Source: Enhydrobacter sp.
GTDB taxonomy: Bacteria > Pseudomonadota > Alphaproteobacteria > Reyranellales > Reyranellaceae
Direction: 5' to 3'
Assembly (NCBI GenBank): GCA_026126105.1
Contig: JAHCJV010000028.1
Span: 1 to 61,190 of the forward strand
DNA length: 61,190 nucleotides
This document shows positions 43,452 to 52,682 of the stretch, piece by piece (position 1 is the stretch's first letter; the number at the start of each line of letters is the position of its first letter). The notes below the pieces were generated by a model. It was not told the DNA's origin and did not search any database. It saw nothing but the letters and a program-made list of their open reading frames with translations. Both the position numbers and the translations under genes were made by a program.

Positions 43452-44306
43452 ATGAAGCGAGTCAATTCCTGGGTCACCTACCTGCAGGTCGCACCGCTGT
43501 CGCTGGTGTTCCTGCTCTTCCTCGTCGTGCCCATCGTCACGATCGTGGTGGTGAGCTTCTTCGACTACAACACGACCCAGATCATTCCGGCCTTCCTGCT
43601 GCAGAACTACGAGGAGCTGCTGCTCTCGCCGGTCACCTGGCAGACCTACCTGCAGACGCTGCAGTTCGCCCTCATCACCTGGGCGCTGACCCTGCTGATC
43701 GGCTTCACCATCGCCTATTATCTCGCCTTCTATGTCCGCTCGCCGACCTGGCAGACGGTGCTGTTCCTGGTCTGCACCATCCCGTTCTGGACATCGAACA
43801 TCATCCGCATGATCTCGTGGATTCCGTTCCTCGGCCGTAACGGGCTCATGAACAGTGCTCTGCTGGAACTCGGCCTGATCCAGCAGCCGCTCGAGTTCCT
43901 GCTGTTCTCCAATTTCTCCGTCGTGCTGGCCTATGTGCACCTCTACACGCTGTTCATGGTCGTGCCGATCTTCAACTCGATGGTGCGCATCGACCGCAGC
44001 CTGCTCGAAGCGGCGCGCGACGGCGGCGCTTCGGGCTGGCAGACGTTGTGGAACGTCATCCTGCCGCTGTGCAAACCCGGCATCGCGATCGGCTCGATCT
44101 TCGTCGTCACCATCGTGATGGGCGACTTCGTCACCGTGCGGCTCATGAGCGGCGGCCAGACCGCGTCGGTCGGCCTGATGATGATGAACGCCATGTCGCT
44201 GCTGCAGTATCCCGCGGCCGCGGCCAACGCCGTCGTGCTGCTGATCCTCGTGCTGCTGACCGTCGCCGCGATGATGCGGCTGGTCGACATCCGCAAGGAG
44301 CTGTGA
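43452..44306 (+). CDS. ABC transporter permease, PotB-like
   Basis: The 284-residue protein has six hydrophobic segments (first one LSLVFLLFLVVPIVTIVVVSFF) and the EAA loop EAARDGGASGWQTLWNVILPLCKPGI that docks the ATPase. It pairs with the next permease in the inner membrane. Start ATG 43452 is preceded at 43442 by another ATG in a different frame; the two are part of a 10-base tandem duplication. Its ribosome binding site AGAGG lies in the right arm of the palindromic repeat, so folding could reduce translation of the permeases relative to the binding protein. Confidence 0.9.
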   Translation: MKRVNSWVTYLQVAPLSLVFLLFLVVPIVTIVVVSFFDYNTTQIIPAFLLQNYEELLLSPVTWQTYLQTLQFALITWALTLLIGFTIAYYLAFYVRSPTWQTVLFLVCTIPFWTSNIIRMISWIPFLGRNGLMNSALLELGLIQQPLEFLLFSNFSVVLAYVHLYTLFMVVPIFNSMVRIDRSLLEAARDGGASGWQTLWNVILPLCKPGIAIGSIFVVTIVMGDFVTVRLMSGGQTASVGLMMMNAMSLLQYPAAAANAVVLLILVLLTVAAMMRLVDIRKEL

Positions 44307-44307
44307 C

Positions 44308-45150
44308 GTGCTGCAGCAACGCCGCGGCCTCGCCTTCTGGCTGCTCACCGCTTTCTTCTGCCTGTTCGTGCTGTTCCTCTACGGACCCACGATCACCATC
44401 GTGATCCTCTCGTTCCAGGGACCGTCGGGCGGTCTCACCTTCCCGATGCGCGGCGTGTCGCTGCACTGGTTCGGGAACCTGTTCGAGAAGCAGATGGTCG
44501 GTGACTTCGCGGGCTCCTTCCAGCGCTCGATCGTGCTGGGGCTGGTCACCATGGTGGTGACGGTGCTGGCTTCGTTCGCAGCCGGTCTTGCCTTTCGCAG
44601 CCGCTTCCGCGGCTCGACCGTGATCTTCTACCTCGCAATCGCCAGCCTGATCGTTCCGTCGATCCTGATCAGCCTCGGCATCGGCCTGCTGTTCCGCGTC
44701 GTGGGCATCGACACCGCCTGGTACAGCTCGGCGTTCGGCGCTCATCTCACCTGGACCCTGCCCTTCGGCCTGCTGATCATGTTTGCGGTCTTCAACCGCT
44801 TCGACCGGCGCTTCGAGGAGGCGGCGCGCGATCTCGGCGCCACGCCGTGGCAAACCGTGCGCCACGTCATCGTCCCGATCCTGTTGCCCAGCCTGATTGG
44901 CGTCGGCCTGTTCGGCTTCACGCTGAGCTACGACGAGTTCGCCCGCAGCCTCTACACGTCCGGCACCTTCAACACCCTGCCGCTCGAGATCTACGGCATG
45001 ACCACCAACGTCACGACGCCCGTGCTCTATGCGCTGGGCACTGTGACGACCGGCCTTTCTTTCCTGGTCATCGCGCTGGCGTTGGTCTCGACCATCATCC
45101 TGCGCCGCCGTCGCGAGCGGCTGGGCAGCGACGCCGGCAAGGCGGCCTGA
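44308..45150 (+). CDS. ABC transporter permease, PotC-like
   Basis: The 280-residue protein has six hydrophobic segments and the EAA loop [26 protein letters not shown]. It starts at GTG 44308, one base after the preceding stop, with AAGGAG 7 bases upstream. It completes the heterodimeric permease of a PotABCD-like importer. [24 protein letters not shown] is the periplasmic/membrane region typical of PotC-like proteins. The amidohydrolase begins one base after its stop, a close coupling between import and hydrolysis. Confidence 0.9.
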   Translation: MLQQRRGLAFWLLTAFFCLFVLFLYGPTITIVILSFQGPSGGLTFPMRGVSLHWFGNLFEKQMVGDFAGSFQRSIVLGLVTMVVTVLASFAAGLAFRSRFRGSTVIFYLAIASLIVPSILISLGIGLLFRVVGIDTAWYSSAFGAHLTWTLPFGLLIMFAVFNRFDRRFEEAARDLGATPWQTVRHVIVPILLPSLIGVGLFGFTLSYDEFARSLYTSGTFNTLPLEIYGMTTNVTTPVLYALGTVTTGLSFLVIALALVSTIILRRRRERLGSDAGKAA

Positions 45151-45151
45151 G

Positions 45152-46216
45152 ATGACGCGCCGTGCCCGCGTGCTGCGGCTCGCTACCGCCGGTCCGCAGG
45201 ACACCGCAGCGCTTGCTAACGCGATCGACCGGGGTGAGGTCGATCCGGCGACCATCGTTGCCATCGTCGGCAAGACCGAGGGCAACGGTTGCGTCAACGA
45301 TTTCACCCGTGGCTACGCCACCCTGGCGCTGAAGTTGCTGCTGGCCGAGCGCGTCGGCTGCCCGCTCGCCGAGGTCGAGAAGCGCGTCGCGATCGTGATG
45401 TCCGGCGGCACCGAGGGCGGTCTGTCGCCGCACCTGCTGGTGTTCTGCCGGGAGGAGACGTCCGATGCACCAACCGCGCCGCGCCTTGCGATTGGGGTAG
45501 GCCTGACGCGAGCCTTCAGGCCGGAGGAGATCGGCCGGGCCGCTCAGATCGAGGAGACGGCCGCCGCCGTCGGCCGCGCGATGAAGGATGCAGGCATTGC
45601 TTCGCCCGCCGACGTCCATTTTGTGCAGATCAAGTGCCCGCTGCTGACCAAGGAGCGCATCGAAGAGGCAGCGCGGCGGGGCGCGAAGACGGCGACGGAG
45701 GACACCTACCATTCAATGGCCGTGTCACGCGGCGCCTCGGCACTTGGCGTCGCGCTGGCACTTGGCGAGATCGAGGACGCGCCCGAATTGGCGATCTGCA
45801 AGGACTGGTCGCTCTATTCCAGCGTCGCCAGCACCTCCGCCGGCGTCGAGTTGCTGCGCAACGAGATCGTCGTACTGGGCAACTCGGCGAACTGGGCCGG
45901 CGACCTCGTGATCGGCCACGGTGTCATGAAGGACGCCATCGATGCCGAGGCCGCCCGGCGCGTGCTGGCCGCGATCGGCGGCGAGACCGTCGCCGCACTC
46001 GCCAAGGCCGAGGCGGCGCCCACGGGCGAGATCCGCGGCCGTCGCCACACCATGCTCGACGACAGTGACATCCACTCGACCCGCCATGCCCGCGCCCTGG
46101 TCGGCGGCGTGCTGGCCGGCGTGATCGGCGACACGATGATCTACGTCTCCGGCGGCGCCGAGCACCAGGGCCCGCCCGGCGGCGGCCCTGTCGCGATCAT
46201 CGGGCGCGTGACCTGA
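45152..46216 (+). CDS. Ring-opening amidohydrolase (cyanuric acid amidohydrolase/barbiturase family)
   Basis: The 354-residue protein matches the AtzD/TrzD/barbiturase family, made of three repeats each with a Lys-Ser pair. Visible motifs are [35 protein letters not shown] (first Ser), [19 protein letters not shown] (second Ser), [17 protein letters not shown] and [20 protein letters not shown] (third). Members open the s-triazine or barbiturate ring. I cannot distinguish cyanuric acid from barbiturate specificity by eye. The gene begins one base after the ABC permease stop, so it is likely the intracellular enzyme for the imported ligand. Confidence 0.87.
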   Translation: MTRRARVLRLATAGPQDTAALANAIDRGEVDPATIVAIVGKTEGNGCVNDFTRGYATLALKLLLAERVGCPLAEVEKRVAIVMSGGTEGGLSPHLLVFCREETSDAPTAPRLAIGVGLTRAFRPEEIGRAAQIEETAAAVGRAMKDAGIASPADVHFVQIKCPLLTKERIEEAARRGAKTATEDTYHSMAVSRGASALGVALALGEIEDAPELAICKDWSLYSSVASTSAGVELLRNEIVVLGNSANWAGDLVIGHGVMKDAIDAEAARRVLAAIGGETVAALAKAEAAPTGEIRGRRHTMLDDSDIHSTRHARALVGGVLAGVIGDTMIYVSGGAEHQGPPGGGPVAIIGRVT

Positions 46217-46281
46217 GCGCCGACCGGCTTCAAGTTCCAATGATTTCCCGCGTCCGCCGCGCCTTCGCTGCCATCACGATT

Positions 46282-47136
46282 CTAGCCACTCTGCTTCTTG
46301 TAGGTGAGCCAGGCAATGATCGCATCCAGGTCGGCATCGGATAGCTGAGATTCATCGAATCCCGGCATTTTCTGCCCTGGCCAGGTGCGTACCGATGAGG
46401 GATTCCGGATGAGCGCCTTGTGAGCGGACAACTGAAGATACTCTACCGGATTCATCGGCCTGCCGAGATCGGGTCCCGATTCTCCTTCACCGTCCCCATT
46501 GAAGCGATGACACCCCATGCATAGGGCCACGAAACGATCGCGCCCGCGCCACACCGGACTGGACGCGGGAAGCGCGTCCCGTATGCCGAGCTTGGGGAAA
46601 CGCTTGTATGGGCTATCCGTGACCGAGAACGCGGCCACCCGATATACCCAGTATGTACGGGGGACCGGAGCCCCGGTCGATTGCCAGACGATATAAAAAG
46701 GTCCTGCGTTTCCTGTCTTTCCCGGTATTGCAGGCCACGCGCCAGAAGGATTCTCGATCGCCAGGAATGCCTCGGTATCCGGCTTCACCGCGGGCTTCAG
46801 CAGAGGAGCGGGTATGGATGCCGAATAATTGTCGGTAGCGCGGACCTGAAAATACTCGTCGTGACCCGCCGTTACGCCCTTCAGAAGCTCTGCCATCGGC
46901 AGGGCACGATAAGTCTTCGGCCCTCGATAAACAGGATCATGGCCGATACTGATATCCTGGAGCCGCGGGTTCGAGAGAAGGTCGCGCTTCGAGTAGGTCC
47001 TGGAGCCTTGCTTGTCTGCAATCGTGAGCTGCGGCGACTGCGCGTGGATTGTCCGCGCACCGAAGCAGGCACCGCCCAAAGCAAATGCCACAACGGCGAG
47101 AGCGGCATTCAATTGCAAGGTGCCAAATAGGCGCAT
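46282..47136 (-). CDS. Monoheme c-type cytochrome with an N-terminal SUOX-like domain
   Basis: The 284-residue protein begins with a signal peptide (LNAALAVVAFALGGACFGARTIHAQ). The C-terminal cytochrome c domain has the heme motif CMGCH and an axial Met in GQKMPGFDESQLSDADLDAIIAWL. The N-terminal half (LLSNPRLQDISIG, YRALPMAELLKGV, LAIENPSGAWP) resembles a sulfite-oxidase-type fold without the molybdenum Cys; this part is only inference. It is probably a periplasmic electron carrier or oxidase subunit. ATG 47136 is chosen because the signal follows; the frame is open to 47247. Confidence 0.8.
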   Translation of the reverse strand: MRLFGTLQLNAALAVVAFALGGACFGARTIHAQSPQLTIADKQGSRTYSKRDLLSNPRLQDISIGHDPVYRGPKTYRALPMAELLKGVTAGHDEYFQVRATDNYSASIPAPLLKPAVKPDTEAFLAIENPSGAWPAIPGKTGNAGPFYIVWQSTGAPVPRTYWVYRVAAFSVTDSPYKRFPKLGIRDALPASSPVWRGRDRFVALCMGCHRFNGDGEGESGPDLGRPMNPVEYLQLSAHKALIRNPSSVRTWPGQKMPGFDESQLSDADLDAIIAWLTYKKQSG

Positions 47137-47441
47137 TGTAGGTCCACTTACGTTAGCGACGCTGGTTGAGTATCCGCTTGCGACCACCGGCGACACGATC
47201 GAGATCAGGCTTTCTTGACCAGCGCTCGCCCCCGGCACGTCCTTCACATCCGTTCCGACAGCGCATCATAGCGCGCCAATCCAGATGCGTTGAAGAAAAG
47301 CCTTGGCGTGAAACATTGCGCGCCCGCGAAGATTGCGTTCCCGAATTGCGCAGATCGGCACCGTGCCGCGATGGCGCCGATGGTTTCGGGCGAGATCATC
47401 GAGCATGGCGCGCGGGGAGTGGCCCGGGCAAGCGCGGTCGA
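47137..47441. other. Intergenic stretch, 305 bp, between cytochrome and DMT transporter genes
   Basis: Both neighbours are on the minus strand, so this is the upstream region of the cytochrome gene and the downstream region of the DMT gene. I see no RNA gene, no strong hairpin and no clear promoter. Open frames here lack family similarity and look like chance frames in GC-rich DNA. Confidence 0.5.
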
Positions 47442-48389
47442 TCAAGCAGCGGATGGCTTCGCCCGCTGAACCATGACGATCGCGATTCCGCCGATCATCG
47501 CGGCGGACGCGATCAGCAGGCGCAGCGACAGTGGCTCGGCGAGGAAGACCACGCCGCCGAGCGCGGTGACCGCCGGCATCGACAGCTGGACCGTCGCCGC
47601 CTGTCCTGCCGTGAGACTGCGCACCGCCAGATACCAGACGATGTAGCCGAAGCCGGTTGCCAGAGCCCCGGACGCGATCGCCAGAGCTAAGCCCGCCGGC
47701 GTGGCGATGAAAGTGCCGAGCAGGAACAGGTTCACCAACACTACGGGCGGCAGGCACCACAGCATGTTGCTGGCATTGACCTCGACGGGATCGCTTCCGC
47801 GTCTGGCGAGGAGCGAGAATAATCCAAAGCAGGCTCCTGAGATCGCCATCAGCGCGGCGCTCAGCGGATCGGGGGCGCTGACGCCTGGCAGGAGGAGATA
47901 GAGCACGCCGAGCAGCGCCAGCCCGAGCCCGAGCCATGCAAGGGGTGAAAATCGCTCGCCTTCGCGCCAGGCGACGTACAGCATCGTGAGCTGTACCCCG
48001 CCGATGAGGAGGAGAGCGCCTGTCCCGGCGGAGAGTCGCGTATAGCCGAACGAAAAGAACGCCATGTACCCGAGCAGCGCCGCGATCGAGCGCGCGCTCG
48101 CGTGGGTTCGACGGGGGAGATGCCCGCGCCCCACGAGCACACAGGCCGTCAGCAGCGCCGCCGCCGAGAGGATACGGACGCTGGTGAAGGTCGCGGGATC
48201 GATCAGCTTCGGTGCCAGGGCCAGCCGGCAGAGCAGCGAGTTCGCCGCAAAGCACAGCATCGCGACACTGGTCAGGGCGATCGTCCGGATCGTCCGTTCA
48301 CCCGCGCTGGTTATGACGATGCTCCCCCGATGGCTGGGACGATCTCGCGGCAATGTGGTCCGCGAGCCGGGCCGCGTCTTCTGCGACAC
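47442..48389 (-). CDS. DMT/EamA family transporter
   Basis: The protein has about ten hydrophobic helices in two EamA repeats: SVAMLCFAANSLLCRLAL, LLGYMAFFSFGYTRLSAGTGALLLIGGVQLTML, and in the second repeat FGYIVWYLAVRSLTAGQAATVQLSMPAVTALGGVVFLAEPL. It is probably an exporter of small metabolites. The start is uncertain: ATG 48389 lies 92 bases inside the preceding monooxygenase gene, giving 315 residues; TTG 48353 is possible. No ATG occurs between these and the first helix. The previous gene is translated from the same strand, so coupling is likely. Confidence 0.83.
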   Translation of the reverse strand: MSQKTRPGSRTTLPRDRPSHRGSIVITSAGERTIRTIALTSVAMLCFAANSLLCRLALAPKLIDPATFTSVRILSAAALLTACVLVGRGHLPRRTHASARSIAALLGYMAFFSFGYTRLSAGTGALLLIGGVQLTMLYVAWREGERFSPLAWLGLGLALLGVLYLLLPGVSAPDPLSAALMAISGACFGLFSLLARRGSDPVEVNASNMLWCLPPVVLVNLFLLGTFIATPAGLALAIASGALATGFGYIVWYLAVRSLTAGQAATVQLSMPAVTALGGVVFLAEPLSLRLLIASAAMIGGIAIVMVQRAKPSAA

Positions 48390-49563
48390 CGACCAGGAAG
48401 GAGGAATTCATCCTCGAAAGCCATTGCAGCCCGAGGAAATACATCCCCGGGACATCGGTGACACCGTCGCGGTGGAGCGGTTCTCCGCGGCTGTCGAGCA
48501 CCGGCAGATCGATCCAGCCGAAGTCGCAGCCATAGCCGGTCGACCAGATCACGGAGCCGATGCCCGCGGTATCGAGGTCCAGATCGCGGATGGGTTCCGT
48601 CACACAGCCAGGGTCGGCTCGCATGAGTCGGGCGCCAGGCTCTTTCGATACGTCGAGTCCCTGGCGTGTCACGAAGTCATCGACGAGATCGAGGAAGGCC
48701 CTGTAGGCGGCGTCCCCGGATCGCAGGCTGTCCGCCAGATCGGGGCCAAAGTGGAGCGTGCGGCCCGACATCGCTTCCAATCGGCCAAGCAGCACCGCTC
48801 CCTGCGCGGCGAAATCCCGGAAATCGATCGTGTGACCGCCGTACGCCCCGGTGATCAGCGGCAGGGTCTTGTCCGGACCGCGCTTCTCGACAGGAGTCCG
48901 ATCCAGCCCCATCGCCGTCAGCCACCAGATCAGGTCGCGTCCTCGGTATCGGCGCGGCATGCGACGGTGGCGGCCAACGGAGAGGTAAACGCGGCGGCCA
49001 GCGCGCAGGAGTTCCTCCGCGATCTGGGCGCCGGAGGCGCCCGAGCCGACGACCAGCACGGCTCCGTCCGGAAGCTGCCCCGGCTCCCGATACCGGCTGG
49101 CGTGGACCTGATGCAGGCTGCCGTCGTCCGGCAGCAGGGCCGGGACCACCGGGACCTGATAAGGGCCGGTGGCGACGACGACGTTGTCCGCGCGGATCGA
49201 CCCGGCCGTCGTCGCCACGTCGAAGCCTTCGCCGCCCTCGGCTTGGCGCAGCACCGTCACAGTCACGCCGCAGCGGACGGGCGCGGCGACGAAGCGGGCG
49301 TAAGCCGTAAGATAGTCGACGATCTCCGCGCTCGTGGCGAAGCCCTCCGGATCGACGTGGGGGAATGGAAAGTCGGGGAGCTGCACCGACCAATTCGGGA
49401 ACTGGAATCGCAGGCCATCCCAACGCTCCGATCGCCAGCGTTCGGCAATGCGGGCGCGCTCGAGCACGACGTGCGAGCGGTGCCGCTTGCCGAGCATGTG
49501 GCTGAGCGTCAGTCCGGCCTGACCGCCGCCGACGACGACTGTTTCTACCTTCTCAGCGCGCAT
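48298..49563 (-). CDS. Flavin-containing monooxygenase-like FAD/NAD(P)-binding protein
   Basis: The 421-residue protein has two dinucleotide-binding motifs: VVVGGGQAGLT near residues 9-19 for FAD and VLVVGSGASGAQIAEELL (about 169-186) for NAD(P). WDGLRFQFPNWSVQLPDFPF and VIWSTGYGCDFGWIDLPVLD are usual in CzcO/FMO-like enzymes. It may oxidise N, S or carbonyl groups; substrate unknown. It is divergent from the SelA-like gene (35-base gap) and its 3' end overlaps the DMT transporter start. Confidence 0.86.
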   Translation of the reverse strand: MRAEKVETVVVGGGQAGLTLSHMLGKRHRSHVVLERARIAERWRSERWDGLRFQFPNWSVQLPDFPFPHVDPEGFATSAEIVDYLTAYARFVAAPVRCGVTVTVLRQAEGGEGFDVATTAGSIRADNVVVATGPYQVPVVPALLPDDGSLHQVHASRYREPGQLPDGAVLVVGSGASGAQIAEELLRAGRRVYLSVGRHRRMPRRYRGRDLIWWLTAMGLDRTPVEKRGPDKTLPLITGAYGGHTIDFRDFAAQGAVLLGRLEAMSGRTLHFGPDLADSLRSGDAAYRAFLDLVDDFVTRQGLDVSKEPGARLMRADPGCVTEPIRDLDLDTAGIGSVIWSTGYGCDFGWIDLPVLDSRGEPLHRDGVTDVPGMYFLGLQWLSRMNSSFLVGVAEDAARLADHIAARSSQPSGEHRHNQRG

Positions 49564-49597
49564 GGCCGGCTCAATTCCCGACGAGTAAGCTGCGACA

Positions 49598-50767
49598 ATG
49601 ACGAATTCCGACCCCTATGCAAGTCTCGGCGTCCGCCGCCGCATCAATGCCGCCGGAGCGCTGACCCGCCTGGGCGGAGCCGTGATGGCGCCGGAAGTCG
49701 TCGAGGCGATGGCCGCGGCGTCGCGGGCGTCGGTCGACATCGGCGAGTTGCAGGATGCCGCGAGCCGGCGCATCGCCGAGGCGACGGGCGCGGAGGCGGG
49801 ACTGGTGACGACCGGGGCGGCGGCCGCCTTGACGCTTGCTGCAGCGGCGTCGATCGCGCGCTGGGACGTTGCCAGGATGGCGGCGCTGCCGCATGTCGCG
49901 GCCGACATTCTGTTGCCGCGCACGCATCGGACCGGTTATGCGCACGCGCTCGCGGCGTCCGGTGCACGCCTTGTCGATATCGGTCACAACGACCGGGGCA
50001 CGGGTGCCGGCGTGCGCGGTCTCGAAGCCTGGGAGATCGAGGCGGCCCTGTCGCCGTCCGTCGTCGCCGTCGGCTTCTCGGCCAACGCGACCAGCATCGT
50101 CGACCTGCCCACGGTCGCCACCGTCTGTCGAGCAAACGGTGTGCCGCTGATCGTCGATGCCGCAGCGCAGCTCCCGCCCAAGGAGAATCTCAGGCGCTTC
50201 ATCGCCATGGGCGCCGACCTCGTCACCTTCTCCGGAGGCAAGGCGCTCGGCGGGCCGCAGGCGTCGGGCATCCTCGCCGGACGGCGTGACCTCGTGGCGT
50301 CGGCACTGCTGCAGCAGCTCGACATGGACGTGTCGCCGCAGACCTGGACGCCACCCGAGCTGATCGACCGCGCCAACCTGCGCGGCGTGCCCCACCACGG
50401 CATCGGCCGCGGCTTCAAGGCCGGCAAGGAGGAGATCGTTGGACTGCTCACCGCGCTCGACCGCTTCGTGAAGGCCGACGATGGGGCCGACAATGCCCGC
50501 CTCGAAGCACGGCTGAAGGCGATCGCGGCAGAACTGGGCGGGCACCAGCTGACCTTGGTGCCGGCGTCCGTCACCGGCCGCGTGCCGGTGCTGGAGATCG
50601 CCGTCCCCGATGCGCTCGCGCTCAGCGCCCATCTCCAGCGCGGCGATCCGCCGGTGCATCTGTCCGAGCGCCATTCGGCCCGTGGTGTCCTCACCATCGA
50701 TCCCCAGGTCCTGCTGCCGGGAGACGATGCCGTGCTTACGCGAGCCCTCCGCATGGCCCTACCCTGA
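49598..50767 (+). CDS. SelA-like PLP-dependent enzyme (aminotransferase fold type I)
   Basis: The 389-residue protein resembles SelA/DgaE-like PLP enzymes: [25 protein letters not shown], a [16 protein letters not shown] cofactor-cup, [14 protein letters not shown] with an Asp for the pyridine nitrogen, and Lys in [23 protein letters not shown] as the Schiff-base residue. It is shorter than selenocysteine synthase (about 460), and no selB or tRNA-Sec is near, so it is more likely an ammonia-lyase or transferase of this group. The actual substrate is unknown. Its start is 35 bases from the divergent monooxygenase start. Confidence 0.85.
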   Translation: MTNSDPYASLGVRRRINAAGALTRLGGAVMAPEVVEAMAAASRASVDIGELQDAASRRIAEATGAEAGLVTTGAAAALTLAAAASIARWDVARMAALPHVAADILLPRTHRTGYAHALAASGARLVDIGHNDRGTGAGVRGLEAWEIEAALSPSVVAVGFSANATSIVDLPTVATVCRANGVPLIVDAAAQLPPKENLRRFIAMGADLVTFSGGKALGGPQASGILAGRRDLVASALLQQLDMDVSPQTWTPPELIDRANLRGVPHHGIGRGFKAGKEEIVGLLTALDRFVKADDGADNARLEARLKAIAAELGGHQLTLVPASVTGRVPVLEIAVPDALALSAHLQRGDPPVHLSERHSARGVLTIDPQVLLPGDDAVLTRALRMALP

Positions 50768-50850
50768 AGGTTCGTGAGCTATGCGTTTTTGCAGCGTGGT
50801 GGAGAAAACACACAGGGGAGACACTGGCAAAAAAAGGGGGAAATGTCGCG

Positions 50851-51579
50851 ATGATGCGTAAGCTTACGGCCGAATTCATTGGAACAGCCTGGCTGGTTCT
50901 CGGCGGATGCGGGTCCGCGGTGCTTGCCGCAGCGTTTCCTCAACTCGGTATCGGCTTCGCCGGCGTCGCGCTGGCGTTCGGCCTGACGGTCCTGACCATG
51001 GCCTACGCGATCGGCCACGTATCGGGCTGCCATCTCAACCCGGCTGTCTCGATCGGGCTCTGGGCGGGTGGCAGGTTCAAGGCGGCCGAGCTGGCACCCT
51101 ACATCGTGGCGCAGGTGCTGGGCGCGATCGCGGGTGCAGCCGTGCTCTATGCGATCGCCAGCGGCAAGGCGGGTTTCGACGTCCATGCCGGCTTCGCGAG
51201 CAACGGCTTCGCCGCGCATTCGCCCGGCGGGTATTCGCTGGCGGCGGCCTTCGTCTGCGAGGTCGTGATGACCTTCGGCTTCCTGTTCGTGATCCTTGGC
51301 TCGACCCACGGCAATGCACCGCGCGGCTTTGCGCCGATCGCGATCGGGCTCTGCCTGACCTTGATCCACCTCGTCAGCATCCCGGTGACCAACACGTCGG
51401 TGAACCCGGCGCGCAGCACCGGGCCGGCGCTGTTCGCGGGCGGCTGGGCGCTCGGGCAGCTCTGGCTGTTCTGGCTCGCGCCGCTGATCGGGGCGACCTT
51501 CGCCGGTGTGGTCTACCGCGTGGTCGGTGGCGAGGAGCCAACTCCCGTGGAGGTCGCGGGAAACGCCCAGAAGGCCTAA
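50851..51579 (+). CDS. aqpZ: Aquaporin Z family water channel
   Basis: The 242-residue protein has six helices and two NPA loops: [12 protein letters not shown] and [16 protein letters not shown]. The selectivity filter His in [13 protein letters not shown] and the Arg after the second NPA favour water (AqpZ) over glycerol. The first filter position before NPA is CHL, where AqpZ usually has GHF, a small difference. ATG 50851 ([12 protein letters not shown]) follows a GGGGG site; ATG 50854 is equally possible. The stop overlaps the converging ABC ATPase stop by 4 bases. Confidence 0.92.
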   Translation: MMRKLTAEFIGTAWLVLGGCGSAVLAAAFPQLGIGFAGVALAFGLTVLTMAYAIGHVSGCHLNPAVSIGLWAGGRFKAAELAPYIVAQVLGAIAGAAVLYAIASGKAGFDVHAGFASNGFAAHSPGGYSLAAAFVCEVVMTFGFLFVILGSTHGNAPRGFAPIAIGLCLTLIHLVSIPVTNTSVNPARSTGPALFAGGWALGQLWLFWLAPLIGATFAGVVYRVVGGEEPTPVEVAGNAQKA

Positions 51580-52682
51580 TCGACCGCCGTGCCGTCGTCG
51601 CGGTAGGCCCAGCAGGTTTCGGGCGGGAGGGTGATGGCGATCTCGCCGTTCTGCTCGTGGCGCGCCGCGGTGCCGACCTCGAGCGCCTCGATGCGCTGGC
51701 CGCCCAGCTCGATGTCGTAGACTGTCTGCATGCCCTGGTACCGGCGCTCGAGCACACGGCCGGAGAAGACGTTGGCGGGTCCGCTTTCGCCCAGACGAAC
51801 GTTCTCGGCGCGCAAGGCCACGCGCGCCTTGTCGCCGGCGCCGAGCGACTGCGGTGTCCACGCCTCGATCCGGCCGGCGGCGCCGAGATCGATGGTCGCG
51901 CGCTCGCCGCTGCGGGCCAGCACCGTGCCGAGCAGCGCATTGGAAGCGCCGGTAAAGTTGGCGACGAAGGAATCGGCGGGCCTGTTGTAGATCTCGCCCG
52001 GCGGCGCCATCTGCAGCAGCTTGCCGTTGCGCATGACGCCGATGCGGTCGCCCAGCACAACGGCCTCGGCCTGGTCGTGCGTCACGTAGAGGCCGGTCAT
52101 GCCGGTCATCTTGAGGATGCGGCGCAGCTCGTCGCGCAGCCGAATGCGCAGCTTGGCGTCGAGATTGGAAAGCGGCTCGTCGAGCAGCAGAAGTTGCGGC
52201 CGATAGACCAGGCTGCGGGCGAGCGCGACGCGCTGCATCTGCCCGCCCGACAGCGAGGTCACGGACCGCTCCGCATAGTCGCCGAGGCCGACAAGCTGCA
52301 GCGTCTCGTCGACCTTGGCCTTGATGTTGCCGCCGCCGCTGGTGTTGCGGCGATGCTTCAGCGGGTAGGCCACGTTCTGGCGCACCGTCATGTGCGGCCA
52401 CACCGCGTAGGACTGGAACACCATGCCGATGTCGCGTTCGCGGGGGCTGACCAGAACGCCGCGCTCGGGCTCGGAGACCACGCGCCCGCCGATCGAGATG
52501 CGCCCGCCGGTCGGATGCTCGAGACCGGCGACGCAGCGCAAGGTCGTGGTCTTGCCGCAGCCTGACGGGCCGAGCAACACCACGATCTCGCCTGCCGGCA
52601 CGTCGAAGCTCACGCCATCGACGGCGGCGTGGCCGGTCCCGAACTTCTTGACCAGCCTCTCGATCAGCAGCGCAGCGGTCAC
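51576..52682 (-). CDS. ABC transporter ATP-binding protein, FbpC-like
   Basis: The 368-residue ATPase has Walker [33 protein letters not shown], signature [15 protein letters not shown], Walker [13 protein letters not shown], and [19 protein letters not shown]-like C-terminal domain follows. GTG 52682 is chosen for its GTGA overlap with the binding-protein stop; an upstream ATG at 52709 in frame would overlap by 31 bases. It serves the double permease at 53733 and the binding protein at 52679, an Fbp/iron-type operon. Confidence 0.9.
   Translation of the reverse strand: MTAALLIERLVKKFGTGHAAVDGVSFDVPAGEIVVLLGPSGCGKTTTLRCVAGLEHPTGGRISIGGRVVSEPERGVLVSPRERDIGMVFQSYAVWPHMTVRQNVAYPLKHRRNTSGGGNIKAKVDETLQLVGLGDYAERSVTSLSGGQMQRVALARSLVYRPQLLLLDEPLSNLDAKLRIRLRDELRRILKMTGMTGLYVTHDQAEAVVLGDRIGVMRNGKLLQMAPPGEIYNRPADSFVANFTGASNALLGTVLARSGERATIDLGAAGRIEAWTPQSLGAGDKARVALRAENVRLGESGPANVFSGRVLERRYQGMQTVYDIELGGQRIEALEVGTAARHEQNGEIAITLPPETCWAYRDDGTAVD

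Noticed and set aside
47166..47690. Plus-strand frame of 174 codons across the 305-bp gap
   Set aside because: Arg-rich, no family match, and overlaps the DMT transporter end; chance frame.
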